DNA of 64,000 bases from Favolaschia claudopus. Taxonomy: Eukaryota > Basidiomycota > Agaricomycetes > Agaricales > Mycenaceae. The translations under genes were made by a program, and so were the position numbers. This document shows positions 25,299-36,578 of the stretch, piece by piece (position 1 is the stretch's first letter; every line of letters begins with the position of its first letter). The DNA lies in NCBI GenBank assembly GCA_037176885.1, contig JAWWNJ010000029.1:1426001-1490000 (forward strand), in the 5' to 3' direction. A model generated the notes under the pieces. That model saw only the letters and a program-made list of their open reading frames with translations, did not search any database and was not told where the DNA came from.

Positions 25299-25798
25299 CA
25301 CACCGCAGGACCGCGAATAATAAGTGGCTTATAGTATCGTTTTTATGGGACAAAACAGGCCAGAAAACAGGGCCCTGATTTGGCAACTTTTTATCCGAAG
25401 AAAAAAGCGGCCTGAAAGCTGCCTTATTTAGGCAGATATCAGGGCGCATTGTTTTGTGCCTGATTATTCGCAATAAAAATGATACTATAAGGGACTTATT
25501 ATTTGCGGTCCAGCGCAGTAGCTGCCAGCAGCCAGTTTACCCTGCACCATCCTTGCCAATCTGGCAGATGGCCAGCCACTGCGCAGGACCGCAAATAATA
25601 AGTCCCTTATAGTATCGTTTTTATTGTGAATAATCAGGCACAAAACAATGCGCCCTGATATCTGCCTAAATAAGGCAGCTTTCAGGCCGCTTTTTTCTTC
25701 GGATAAAAAGTTGCCAAATCAGGGCCCTGTTTTCTGGCCTGTTTTGTCCCATAAAAACGATACTATAAGCCACTTATTATTCGCGGTCCTGCGGTGTG
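25299..25798. mobile_element. 500-bp fold-back (palindromic) non-autonomous DNA transposon
   Basis: Two arms of about 224 bp are reverse complements with only about three mismatches and enclose a loop of about 52 bp. The outer termini are CACACCGCAGGACCGCGAAT and its complement. The element is flanked on both sides by ACT (25296-25298 and 25799-25801), a probable 3-bp target duplication. Each arm is itself bounded by an inverted repeat of about 38 bp (GGACCGC-R-AATAATAAGT at the outer end, inverted near 25476-25514), so the module occurs four times. There is no coding capacity. The arm identity indicates a recent origin. The family is inferred as a MITE-type TIR element; the superfamily is undetermined. 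Confidence 0.9.
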
Positions 25799-27126
25799 AC
25801 TGGCAATGCCAGTTGCAAAGTTGGGGGGTATTTGACGCGAGAGAATGTCGATCCTCGAGTCTCTGTCCAATAAGTCGAAGGTGGACAATCTGGCGGGATT
25901 CGGCCGGCGAGATTAATCGACTCGGGCCAATGTCGAGACTCGAGATACACCGGTAATTATTACAGGAAGACTAGGATTAACGGAATGTTTGAGAGAAGAC
26001 CGCGGTAAGGGCAAAAATTAGAAGCACATACTGTATTTAGAGGTTCGGAAGTGGGCAGAAACTCGAAGAGGTCAACTTGAGGAACATTTATCTGGAAAGA
26101 CGATGTCTAACTCTGGAACTTGGTGTTTCTGAGCTAAATCCGACCTTTCATTGGTGAAAATTGGATAACCAGCTCTGTTACATGGATCAGGATAAGTAGA
26201 TGTCAGCGACACAGTGCTCCAGAAGTTAGCTCGGAGAGGCAGAAACAAGTCGTGGGCGGGTCTCGAAAAGCGGCTGGCAACTTCGAATCTCTGAAAGAAG
26301 TGACGGGTGAGAGACTTAATACTGCAGTACCAGTAGAGCATCCACAGCGTCCAAGGGACTTTTGTCAGAAATTTACGCCGCTCGGGAAAGTTGAAGCTCG
26401 TTGAATGCTATTGTGCCAGTGATTAGGGACGGTCAGAGTAGCATTTTGGAGGCGATTACGGGGTCGATTATGAAGATGATTATTGTTTGATTATTGTTGT
26501 CCGATTCATCTTCTTCATCCGACCAGGATTCAGCCAGTCAGATATTTTAGTAGAGATCAGAGGTGTAGCATGAGCCAGCATCGAATTCGCGTGAATTCGC
26601 CGAAGAGACGCGTCCCAGACGCGAGTTGGGAGAGGGAAGCAAAAGCGTGATGCTTGTATGTATTTGGCAGCGACGCGTCACGGTAAACAAACACAGAACA
26701 ACTTTACATCTCTTGTCTCGTTTCGTCGCCTGGGAATCGTGGAATCTGCTATTCACCGCTGTCCCTGCATCCATGCTAACCGCCGCAGTGCGGCTTAAAG
26801 CTTTCAACCTTTCGTCCGCGGCTGCTTTGACTCATTCTCTCGATTTTCTCAAGTCTTGCAAATCGCTCAGTCGGCACCGACAGTCTATCCCGCACGATTA
26901 TCGACAAACGGAGCTATGGCTTCCCATACGAACGCGAAAAAACGCGCTTCCTTCAGAAAATGAACTCGGCTCGAAGACCTCGTTCCACAGCGCCGGCTCA
27001 TTGGGGCTCAACGACCCGTCGACCCTGCGGCCGATGATGGGAGGTTATGTCACCTGCATCTCTTAAAGCAGCCTTTGAATGCATACTTCCTTCCTCCCTC
27101 CAGTTCGCCCTCTACGCTCTCCTACC
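25799..27126. other. Intergenic region upstream of the Rap1-Myb gene
   Basis: A plus frame at 26626-27066 (146 codons) ends just before the Rap1-Myb start. It shows no domain and no intron logic, so I do not call it. The rest has no coding signal. The promoter of the downstream gene must lie here. Confidence 0.4.
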
Positions 27127-28940
27127 ATGCCCAAGTTCACCTCCGTCGACGACGCCAATTTAATCGAATATCTTGCAGAGCCGAGCCGCTTGCTCTCCAA
27201 TCCAAAATCGCTTTCTACCTACGTTGACCTCGGCCCAAGAGTAGAGGCAGAGCTCATCACCACTCTGTAGTCGATCTACGCGTGGTCTCAGCAACACAAA
27301 CCCGACGCATGGCTGCGTCGCGCAGGGCAGATCGAGAATCTGTCGGAGAAGATGCTTCTCGCGGCGAGAGGATCCAAGGAAAGGTATTTGCTTATTCTAT
27401 TCGAGGCCTTGCTCGCCGAGGCTTGTGTAGCAGCTGAAAACTTGATCAGGACTCCTAAGTCCAAGTCCGCGTCGCCGAAGTCGCGCGTCGGTATGTCACT
27501 CGTTTGTACTATATCCTATCTATTTGGCGTCTCATTGTTTCTCTTTATCCAGCGTCCAATACACCTCAGACGAAAGCAAAGAAGGCATGTCGAACAGTCC
27601 CTCCCATAATCTATCACGCTCACTGGACCTGCAGCCCGCACCCATGGCCACGAAGAAGGCGACCGGGGCAGTCGACCGGGTGAGTTCAGTCTTGCGATCG
27701 CAACATGTACATCCGAGTCTGAACTTTGAATCCTTAGAAGGCTCAGCTGCAGGTCCCCTTTTTCGAAGAAGACACCCGCCGCCTAGCGGCCAGATACAAC
27801 GTCGAGCTTCCTGGAGTGCGCGACTTGATTCGCGGGCATCGCAGCGTTTGTGTGGCCGAAGAGATCATTCGGGCGGAATTGGGCATTGACATATCTGACG
27901 ACGACGACGACGAGGGTGAAGGGTATGGTGATTTCGTGGCGGACGACGAGGACGATGAGGGGGAGGATGGGGAAGGGGAGGAGTGTGTCAACAGGCCTAT
28001 GCCTCAACTGAAATGTACGTTGGCCACTTACAGGCTTGCCCGATCTTCTCTCCGATTCTCAACTTGAATTCTCAATTCTATCTGCAATATCAGTGATTCC
28101 CAAGTCCCAGCGTACGTCCTTCCATTCCCCATTCAACGCTTCGCTTTTTTTTACCGTTTATCAGCGAGAAAACTACCGATAGTGGTTGAGGATGACGATG
28201 ACGACGACGAAGAGGCCGGCGCTGGCTATGAACAATTGGCCCTTGTCAGGAACAAAATTGTGGTTTCGAGACCTAAGAAGGCTGCAGCTGGTACGTTACG
28301 TTCTTCCTTCTGCATATTTCAATTCGGGCTACGCTGCGATTGACTTTGACTTTGACTTTGACTTTTACTGACCGACCGCGCGTCTTCCTCCCTCCTCCCT
28401 TGAATCATGATCAGTGTTGGCCAATACAAAATATTCAGGTACGCATTTAAATTTCGTTCCCTCGCCATTGAATCGAACCTCACGTTTGAGACGTAGCCAA
28501 GCGCAAGTATGTCGAGGTGGAGGATGCAAACCAGCAAGTTGAGTATGTCCAGGCGAAGAAGGTTAAGAAAGGTGAGTTGAGTTGAGTTTACTTCGTTCCC
28601 CGTTTTACGGATTATCTTTGTGTTCTTGTTCTTGTTCTTGTTCTTGTTCTTATGTCTTTCTTTTTTCTAACAGAAGCAACAGCAACACCAAAACACCGCG
28701 CCGCCGCGCAGGTGGGTGGGAACTTCAAAAGAAGAAGTGCGTATTGTATTATACCCTGCCCAGTTTAACCAAGTCAATCTCATATTCATCTTGCGTCGTG
28801 TTCCACAGAGGTTAGGAGGTGATGTCAATTACGAACCCGGCGCTGCGCTTCCTCTTGGATTTCTTGACGGATTTTTTTTGGATTTACACGAAACTGATTG
28901 CTTTAATGTTCATTACGTTCATCTCTACGATTGCGACTAA
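27127..28940 (+). CDS. Rap1-type Myb domain protein, second copy; 3' end uncertain
   Basis: The ATG at 27127 begins MPKFTSVDDANLIEYLAEP and reads through STYVDLGPR to 27240. The next 30 bases (27241-27270) start GTAGAG and end CTGTAG, the last three being an in-frame TAG. The frame then continues SIYAWSQQHKPDAWLRR. Removing these 30 bases gives LGPR-SIYAWS, matching LGPE-ASENFSWS of the gene at 5.0-5.5 kb, where a normal intron sits at the same point. Later exons include TPKSKSASPKSRV, FFEEDTRRLAARYNVELPG, HRSVCVAEEIIRAELGI, a long Asp/Glu tract, KIVVSRPKKAAA and KRKYVEVEDANQQVEYVQ. An acidic stretch and Lys-rich patches fit a nuclear protein. The splice between about 27450 and 27690, and the stop, are not settled. 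If the TAG is translated as a stop, this is a pseudogene. Confidence 0.55.
28340..28366. repeat. TTTGAC hexanucleotide repeat (intronic)
   Basis: Four tandem TGACTT units inside an intron of the second Rap1-Myb gene. Confidence 0.8.
28617..28651. repeat. TTCTTG hexanucleotide repeat (intronic)
   Basis: About five tandem TTCTTG units in the pyrimidine tract of another intron of the same gene. Confidence 0.85.
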
Positions 28941-29475
28941 TACTTACTCACTGCTATTACGGGTAGATCTTATTGCATATACATATTCGAATATTTGCGA
29001 AGCTACGTCGGGAGATTTGCGAAGCTGAAAAGAGGTTGAGTGAGTTTCGAGTTTCTAAGACGGGGTGAATTGATTCGTCATGGATGTTCCTTCGTACTAG
29101 CCATCCAGATGGAGACGAGGGGTCAGATGGAGGCGGCTAGTACTTACTGCGCACTTGGAAACTCGAGCGGAGGGGCCAATAGCTAGCTAGAAATACCCTA
29201 TACTCTGTCGCGGCTTGTTACTGGTGCCGCATGTTCACACCGATGCGCGCGCCTGACAGTAGCAAGCGATTATTATGAGAATCAGAGTTTCATCGATATC
29301 TCAATCATTCTAGGCGCGAAACGCGTGGCTGAGGTTGGGCTTTGGACGCGGTGAATCCTCACGTGACCGCGTCGTCTTATCTCCCGCGCGCTGTCCGGGA
29401 GACGGAGAAGCTTGAGAACTTCTCCCACCCTTCAATGGATTCTCGAGACGCCCACCTTGCGCAGATACGCTCATC
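28941..29475. other. Intergenic region upstream of the purine permease
   Basis: No coding signal. It holds the presumed 3' end of the Rap1-Myb transcript and the promoter of the permease. No specific regulatory site can be assigned. Confidence 0.4.
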
Positions 29476-31938
29476 ATGTCGTCGAGCCCGCCCAACGTCC
29501 TGAGCGAGCAGCCCCTCGTGACGCGCGCGCCGTCCATCCACCAGCGCCCCACCCGCTTATCCACCGTGAAGAGAAAACTCACGACGCGACACGGCTGGTT
29601 GGGCGACTACGACTACGCTTGGTAACCTGTTCTCTCAATTCTGTGCATTTGAAATTCGTCGCCGACGAGGAATCCCACCAGGCTCTGCACCCCGACCCTG
29701 CCCTTCGGAAACCACAGGAAATCTCGTTTACCGCCCTTTTACGCTCTGGACGCCGAGTTACCTCTCCTGCTAGCGATTACGAGCGGTCTGCAACACGCGC
29801 TGGCGATGCTCGCGGGGCTGATCACGCCGCCCATTATCTTTGCGTCTGCGCTCAGTCTGGATAGCGAGACGTCCGCGTATATGATCTCGGCGTCTCTTAT
29901 CGGGTGTGGTGCGTCGTTTTCATTTCGCCGTGTCGATTTCGCCGCTTTATATTGAATTCATCTCGCGCCATGCGGTAATATTTGTAACAGGCTTCTTGAG
30001 TCTAGTGCAGATGTCGAGGAGCAGACTGTTCCGTGGGTATTATCTGGGGACTGGGCTGATTAGCGTGGTTGGGACGAGTTTCTCGACGTTGAGTACGGCG
30101 AATGCGGTGAGTTTTCGTGTTTGCTGCGTCCTTTTCAAGTGAAGTGACTGATATGGTGGGTGTGTTAGATTTTCAATGCAATGTATAACGACGGGACGTG
30201 TCCCTCTACGACGGCTACGGATGGCACAGTCACTCGTGGGCCGTGTCCGGACGCGTACGGGAAAGTTCTAGGTGAGCACAAAATATTTCTTTGCTCTTTC
30301 CAGAATTTCGAGTTCACGGTGAATATGCAGGAACGTCCTTGATATGCTCACTATTGGAAATCGGCATGTCATTCGTACCTTCTCGTGTTCTACAACGGAT
30401 ATTTCCACCCATGGTTACTGGTGAGAATTTCTTTTCCCCTCTTCATGCTGTAGCGTTCATCGTTTCGCTAGGAACTGTAATCCTCATGATCGGCGCATCC
30501 CTCATCGGTTCCTCCGGGATCCCAAACTGGGGCGGCGGCTCGAACGACTGTCAATCATTCCCGACGAGCGGGATTTTCGAGCTCTGTCCGACGATATTTG
30601 CCCCGCGGCCGCTTCCGTATGTCTAGTCACACTTTCCTCAGTTGAATCGTATTATTAGCAATTTACTCAACGCGTACTTAGATGGGGCTCGCCGGAATTC
30701 ATCGGGCTCGGCTTCCTCTCATTCGTCAGCATCATCCTGACGGAAATGTTTGGTTCTCCGTTCCTCAAGAATATCAGTATTATCGTTGGTCTTGTTGTGG
30801 GGTGTATCGTTTCTGGTGCTGCGGGGTATATCGACGGGAGTAGTATCAAGTCTGCGCCGGCGATTACTTTTTTGTGGTAGGATCGATTTCAGACTCTCAT
30901 CGGAACTTTTTGGATGACTGTGGTGTAGGGTTAAAACTTTCAAGATTGGTGTATATCCTCCTGCGATATTACCTATGCTGGCGGTTTATGGTTCGTCTTT
31001 CTGAGAAGTCCGAAATTTGCCCTGCTGACGATGGGATTTAGTATCGTTGGCTATGGAGGCGATTGGTGAGCCTCCTTTGTCAATACTGATGACTTTGTCT
31101 GCGGCGCTGATTTCTCGGCACAGGCGATATCACAGCTTCGGCGGAGGTTTCTCGCCAAGAAGTCGACGGACCGGAATTCGATTCTAGGATTCAGGGAGGT
31201 GTATTGGTAGGACGCATTCGGGCACTATCACCTGAACTATAATGACATTGCTACAGAGCGACGGCATCGGCGGCTTAATATCTGCGCTCTTTACCGTTAC
31301 GCCGCTTTCCATATTCGCCCAGGTTCGTCTGCCTTTACCTCCCTCCATTTAAGTGATTCAATTTGACTCCCGTCTCGCAGAACAACGGCGTCATCGCCGT
31401 TACCCGCTGCGCCAACCGCGCCGCCGGCCGGTGGTGCTGCGTCTTCCTCATCCTCTTCGGCATCCTCGGAAAACTCTCCGGCGCCTTCCTCGCCATACCC
31501 AACCCCGTGCTCGGCGGCGTCACGACCTTCCTCTTCGCCTCCGTCGCCGTCTCGGGGCTGCGCGTCTTGTCGTATATACGATTCACAAGGAGAGACCGGT
31601 TCGTGCTAGGCGCGGCGCTGGCGTTTGGGGTGGGGGATTTGTTGGTGCCGGGGATTTTTACGCATTTGTTTGATGGGGTGGAGAGGCCCAATGGGGCGCT
31701 GCAGGGTTTCTTTGATTCGATTACGATTGTGTTGAGTACGCCGTGTGAGTGGATTGTTTTCGTTTCGTTCTTGTTGGTTGGTTGGAGGGCTGATCATCTG
31801 TTTTTCCTGTAGTTTTGGCGGCTGGGATTGTTGCTGCGGTGTTGAATCTTATTCTCCCGCAGGAGCCGAACGAAGAGGAGGACGGTGTCGAGGAGGTGGA
31901 GCATGATGCAGAGTCCCAGTCGCATCAAGAGAAATGAG
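29476..31938 (+). CDS. Purine (xanthine/uric acid) permease, NAT/NCS2 family, UapA-like
   Basis: Plasma-membrane proton symporter for oxidised purines. The ATG at 29476 gives a 49-residue cytosolic N-terminus ending GWLGDYDYAW, equivalent to the GDYDY motif of fungal UapA/UapC. Membrane segments include the QHALAMLAGLITPPII block, the GYYLGTGLISVVGTSF block, PEFIGLGFLSFVSIILTEM, and VSLAMEAIGDITASAEVS with the conserved A-x-E and D residues of TMS8. The NAT signature reads QNNGVIAVTRCANR; the Q is the last codon before an intron and NNG follows it. QNNGxxxxT is the form found in UapA-type xanthine/urate transporters rather than ascorbate transporters. The C-terminus is acidic and ends ...SHQEK. 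About eleven short introns are inferred and all keep frame, so the gene appears intact. Substrate is inferred from the motif. Confidence 0.92.
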
Positions 31939-32392
31939 CCACGAATTTGAAGGTAGAGCGATGGGATCGCAATTTTTCAGAGACGAATAAGATCGACCGT
32001 AGGAAGATAGGTGACTTGTTTCTGTATTGTATGTATTCTACTATTCGGGTACCCGGTGAAATTCATTGGGGGAGATGTAAGTGGGTCCTAGCGAGACGCC
32101 TGGCTACGAGTTGAATTCCGTCCGAGTCGGCTCCTACATAAAATTTTATTGTATCAGAGAGATGGATTGCTGCAGCTGCACGCCGTCCAACAGGAGGAAC
32201 TTGCTCGCCGTGCTGCATTATTTCTTCGTTTCTTTGGCTTCTTCGTGAGTGACAATCAAGTGAACTTGAACAGAACGTACTTAGGCGACGGCATTGCCGG
32301 TCCGGTCACATCAAGATCCACGGTCACATCGTTGTGACACTGTTTCTTGGTTTCTTCCTCTCGTCCAACTCTCGTCTCCGACTCTGGTCTGG
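31939..32392. other. Intergenic region
   Basis: Spacer between the permease stop and the F-box start. A plus frame at 32149-32337 is short and has no recognised domain. Nothing else is seen. Confidence 0.4.
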
Positions 32393-33598
32393 ATGGTACT
32401 GACTCGCAGTGCCTCCAGGTATGCCAGGTGTATCATCCGCTGGTTTCCAAATGAGGTCCTCGCCCTCATCATGCAATGCCTATCACCAGCCGACCTTGCC
32501 ACCCTCTGTCAGACTTCGCAATTGCTGAGGAATATTGGGACGCCTTTACTGTACCGCTCTGTAACCCTTACAACCAGTTCGCGCCTTGAACTGTTCAAGA
32601 AACGCATCGACGATTCTCCGCAACTGGAATTGGCTTCTATGGTTAGGATGTTTGTACTGAAAACAGTGGATGTGGAGTGAGTGCTCAGCCCTCGGTGACT
32701 GGCTAGCTTCAGTCACTTACCGCGTCAAAAGTGGCTCGCCCGCACCCCTCGTCAAAGAAATCTCCACCCTCCTCCTCCGCATGTCCCACCTCCGCTCCCT
32801 CAGACTCGTCAGCAAAGCCGTCGACTTCACCCTCCTCCTCGAGCATGCTGGCTTCCCCCACCTAACCCACTTCGAATTCACCGTCATCCGCCCGCCCATG
32901 GCCGCCCTGCGCACCTTCCTCAACCGCCACCGCACCATCCGCACCCTGCGCCTCGACACCCGCACCCGCGCCGCCTTCCCCGGGCACATCCGCCTCCCCA
33001 GGCTCACCGACCTCACCGCCTTCCTCACGGCGATCCCCGCCTTTGACCTTCGCAAGAATCACCTGCAGTCTCTCACGCTACTTGCAAGACGCTTCGACGT
33101 CCGCGCCGACGTGATGCCGGACAAGTTGGGCAACATTCATAGCGCGGCGTCTGTCATTGTGCGAAGCTTCGGGTGCCGGCAGCATCTTGAGTGGGCGTTG
33201 CTCGCTGCGGTCGCGTGGAAGTTCACGCATATGAAGTCGTTTGCGTTTGTGAGGAGTACGACGCTTTCCGAGGTCTGTTCTCGTTCTCCAGTTGATGCGA
33301 TGCTGACATCTGCGATAATAGGCTGAAGTAGGGAATGTCGAAAACATCTTGAAGGCGCTGCATTGCTTGCGGATGCTCGACCTTCATCGTGCCGGGGAGA
33401 GTTCCCCCGAGGACCGGGAAGTGGTGCTGAAATGGGCGGCGGCGTGTAAAACCGTCAGCGTCGTCAAGTTTCGTGCGTTTCTTTCTTTCTTTCTGTAACT
33501 TGAATATTGTTCTGATATGTGTCGCTGATATGTTGTTTCCAGATGGTCAGTTATGGAAATACAAGAAAGCGGAATCTCAGTGGGTTGTTTTGGGCTAG
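32393..33598 (+). CDS. F-box protein with LRR-like C-terminal region
   Basis: Likely SCF substrate adaptor. The ATG at 32393 begins MVLTRSASRYARCII. The F-box helix follows at once: WFPNEVLALIMQCLSPADL, then LCQTSQLLRNIGTPLLYRS, the typical agaricomycete F-box start. An intron after ...VLKTVDVE (GTGAGT to CTTCAG) leads to leucine-rich helical and strand repeats such as ISTLLLRMSHLRSLRLVS, HAGFPHLTHFEFTV and RLPRLTDLTAFLTAIPAF. A short intron after ...RSTTLSE leads to a further segment (GNVENILKALHCLRMLDLH). The last exon, after an intron at about 33472-33540, encodes GQLWKYKKAESQWVVLG and the stop at 33598, a common ending in this lineage's F-box proteins. No lesion is seen. The substrate is unknown. 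Confidence 0.82.
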
Positions 33599-36578
33599 CT
33601 GTTGCGTTTCTTGTATCGTGGCAATCGGTATTTATTGATATTTGGGGAATATTTATGATTATTAGCTGGAAGACCGCCTTGGATGACTGTCTGACATTCG
33701 ACGAAGATTCCACCCTCCGCTACAGTCAAGCGATTCCCCTTTTATCTCAATGGCGCTGGGCGCGGTGTCTTCCATGCTATACAGCTCGCTCACTGAAGGC
33801 CACAGTCTGGCATGGCCGTCGCCTCGCAGGCTCTTGATTGTTTTGAGTATATTCCATGTGTCGTCCAGAGTTGCATCGTTCTCAATGTACTTTTCGATGA
33901 CTCTGTCTCCGTTTGACTCTCACAATAGCTCTAGTAGTCGACCTTGCAGTGAGTTCATATCAACGTTTGGTTATTGGCTTTCACCTCTTAACTCATCGGA
34001 CTCCTTTCAAAGTCAACCGTTGCAGCTCGGTACTTCTCTGGGGTTCAGAAGGCAAGATATAAATGGGTCAAAAATTAGAGAAAAAGATGGACAGAAGGCG
34101 AAGAGGTCGCTGAGAGTTGAACTCGGTGCGCACGCAGTTGCAAGAAATCACCAAGAACAATATAGGTTGCCTGCGGAAGATTGGATCACCCTATCGACCC
34201 CTCCTCGGACACAGAAGACAGTGGTGAGATGGATAGTTTCTTGATCTTATTGCTACTCAATGGAGACGTTCAAGCTTTCAGGCGCACGACGTTTCGTTGC
34301 TCCGACTCGCTTGCCAGTTGGTATTGCGTGGTGAGTGTGGTGATTGTTCGGGATGCTGGTGGCTGCGGTGCCGATTTACTAGCTGGGTGGATGAGTTCAG
34401 GAGTTGGGAATGGGACGGGCGCGCCGAGCCGGCAGGTCGAGAGGACGCGTCGAAACTCTCGAAACATGGTTGTTTGGTTGTGTTGATTGAGTGCCTTCCT
34501 CTGCTGCTCTTCCCAAACCATCATGTTGACCGCCAGCTGTTGATCTTATAGCGTGGAGTCTTAGTGCGCGCGGGTAACCCGTGAAACAACTTGTTTTCTG
34601 GTTCCCCGATGATCCTCTGCTGCTGTATCTGTGAGTCTTACCTACTGTTCGTCGGTGTTGATTCGGACATTCAAGTTGACGATGCATGAAACGATCTCTT
34701 GTCGGCGAAGATATGCGGCATGCCTACGAATAATCTCGTTCGGTTTTCTTCCTGTTCGAGGCGATTTGGTCATGGGTGTGAGCTTTGGCCATGAACTCCT
34801 TGTTAACAGAGATAGGTGAGCATTTGGACGTAAAGATTTTCAATACGGAGTCGTATCGGTGTCGAGCTTTATATGCCGTGAGCCACCGTCTCCTCTCTGA
34901 AGGTCGCGGGGAATTGTGAAGAGCGGGGAACCAGAGGTCTTGATGGTCTTCTTCTCGCTTTGTATCGTGCCCTCTGTTCTTGATGCATTCTTCCCTTTCG
35001 TTTCCTCTGTGACGAATTGGCATCCCTCTGAAGCTAATATGGGGAATATGATGGACATCATGGATCAGGCATGCCGCGTCTCTGACGGCCAGGGCCCTTC
35101 AAGCTTGAGGTTGACTATATCCACAGGTGCTTTATGATCGACCTCTTCGCCAGCTCTCCGACAGGACTGCGGCCTCCATTTGGTAGTATCCTTTATCCTC
35201 AATTTCGCCGCATTTCTGACTTATCGTTGGCGTAGCTCTCCTCTGCTCCCCCAAATCGACCTTCGGCTGTTTCGATGAATGTAGAACGGGGGGGATCAGA
35301 GTATCGCTGGGCATTCAAGGGATGCACCAGAGGATTTTATGTGGTAAGATTTTGTTTGTTCCGTTAGATGCACGAGTATTGACAGTGTCCCAAAAGCCAC
35401 CTGAGCGTTCTTGTCCGTGGTTAGATGCTCGTACTTTGTCCCAAGCGCAAGCATTCGCGCCGCGGATGTGGGAATATATTGAGCGATGACTGCAAGTTTG
35501 TGAATTTTCTTTCTTCATTTCTACTTCATCCGAGCTAAGCAATTGCACGGCCGTTAACGGTATACGCAAGCTCTCTGCCTCGTCGCCTTCTTCAAGCCAT
35601 GCATCAGTGTCAACGCTGCGGAAGGTGTTCGGAGGAAACACGTGCGATACCCCTGGCTGTGGCAGGGCCAGGCGACGTCGCGAATCCTGGGATCTCTCCA
35701 TTCGACGCTCTCGTTGGAGGGACTCGGAGGAGGCTGGTGTGGGGTTGTTATGACCGATGACATTGGCCGTTCGACTTACGTTCTGGCTTTATACTCATAC
35801 CGAAACATACCTAAGTGCATACAGCCTTTTTTCTCGTTAGAACCTTGTGCCTACCTTCATACAGCATCAACGCTCTTCTAGACGAGCTTCACCTTTAACG
35901 AATACGTAACCGGGGAAGATCAGGTATCGACCCTCGCCAACGAACGCGGCCGAGTCGCAAATATAATATTTGTCGCGGCTATGACTGGTACGCTTACTTG
36001 TTCTGTTTCGTTGACATTTCACTCATGGTCATCGTAGCTTCCGTTCCCAATCGACATGACATTATCCCCGACGACCGGACTGTGCGATTGCTGGCTTCAA
36101 GTTGAAAGAGCGCTGCAGACGAGCTCCTTGATGTGGATGGTAGGAGAGCCTGTGGAGAGGGGTAATTCTTCTGTGATTGGCGCAAGCACGAACATATTTT
36201 TCTCGCCTCCAATTCAGATGGGCGAACCTGTACTTTATATTCATTTCTGATGCATCAAGGTATGCATCACTCTGGCTTCTTGGGCGCTGTCTATGTATTC
36301 TTATTCTTATCTCACCAATTGAAATGTCTGACTTACACAACCATACTAGCAACATTTTTTTTGTATGCTCATTCAATAGCTGTGTTCCTGGGCTGATGTA
36401 TCGGATTTAGCTGCAAAACAGAAGACCGGACTGTTTCAAGGATTAATTTGACAACGACATGACCCGCGCGGTTTAGTTCACCCTGCCATATTACTCCAAA
36501 AAGTCCGAGGTCAGCTGCGCTGTCAAACAAAACATATAAACAACATGTCGAGAGACCTTCACAGACTTCCCTTCCCTC
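33599..36578. other. Gene-poor region upstream of NLR1
   Basis: About 3 kb without a recognisable gene. Several frames of 60-165 codons on both strands lack domains. Base composition changes sharply near 36.2-36.4 kb, from CpG-rich to CpG-poor, where the NLR1 block begins. Confidence 0.5.

Noticed and set aside
25299..25798. Palindrome as CRISPR array or structural RNA gene
   Set aside because: The genome is eukaryotic and there are no regular repeat-spacer units. Identical terminal repeats with a flanking duplication point to a transposon.
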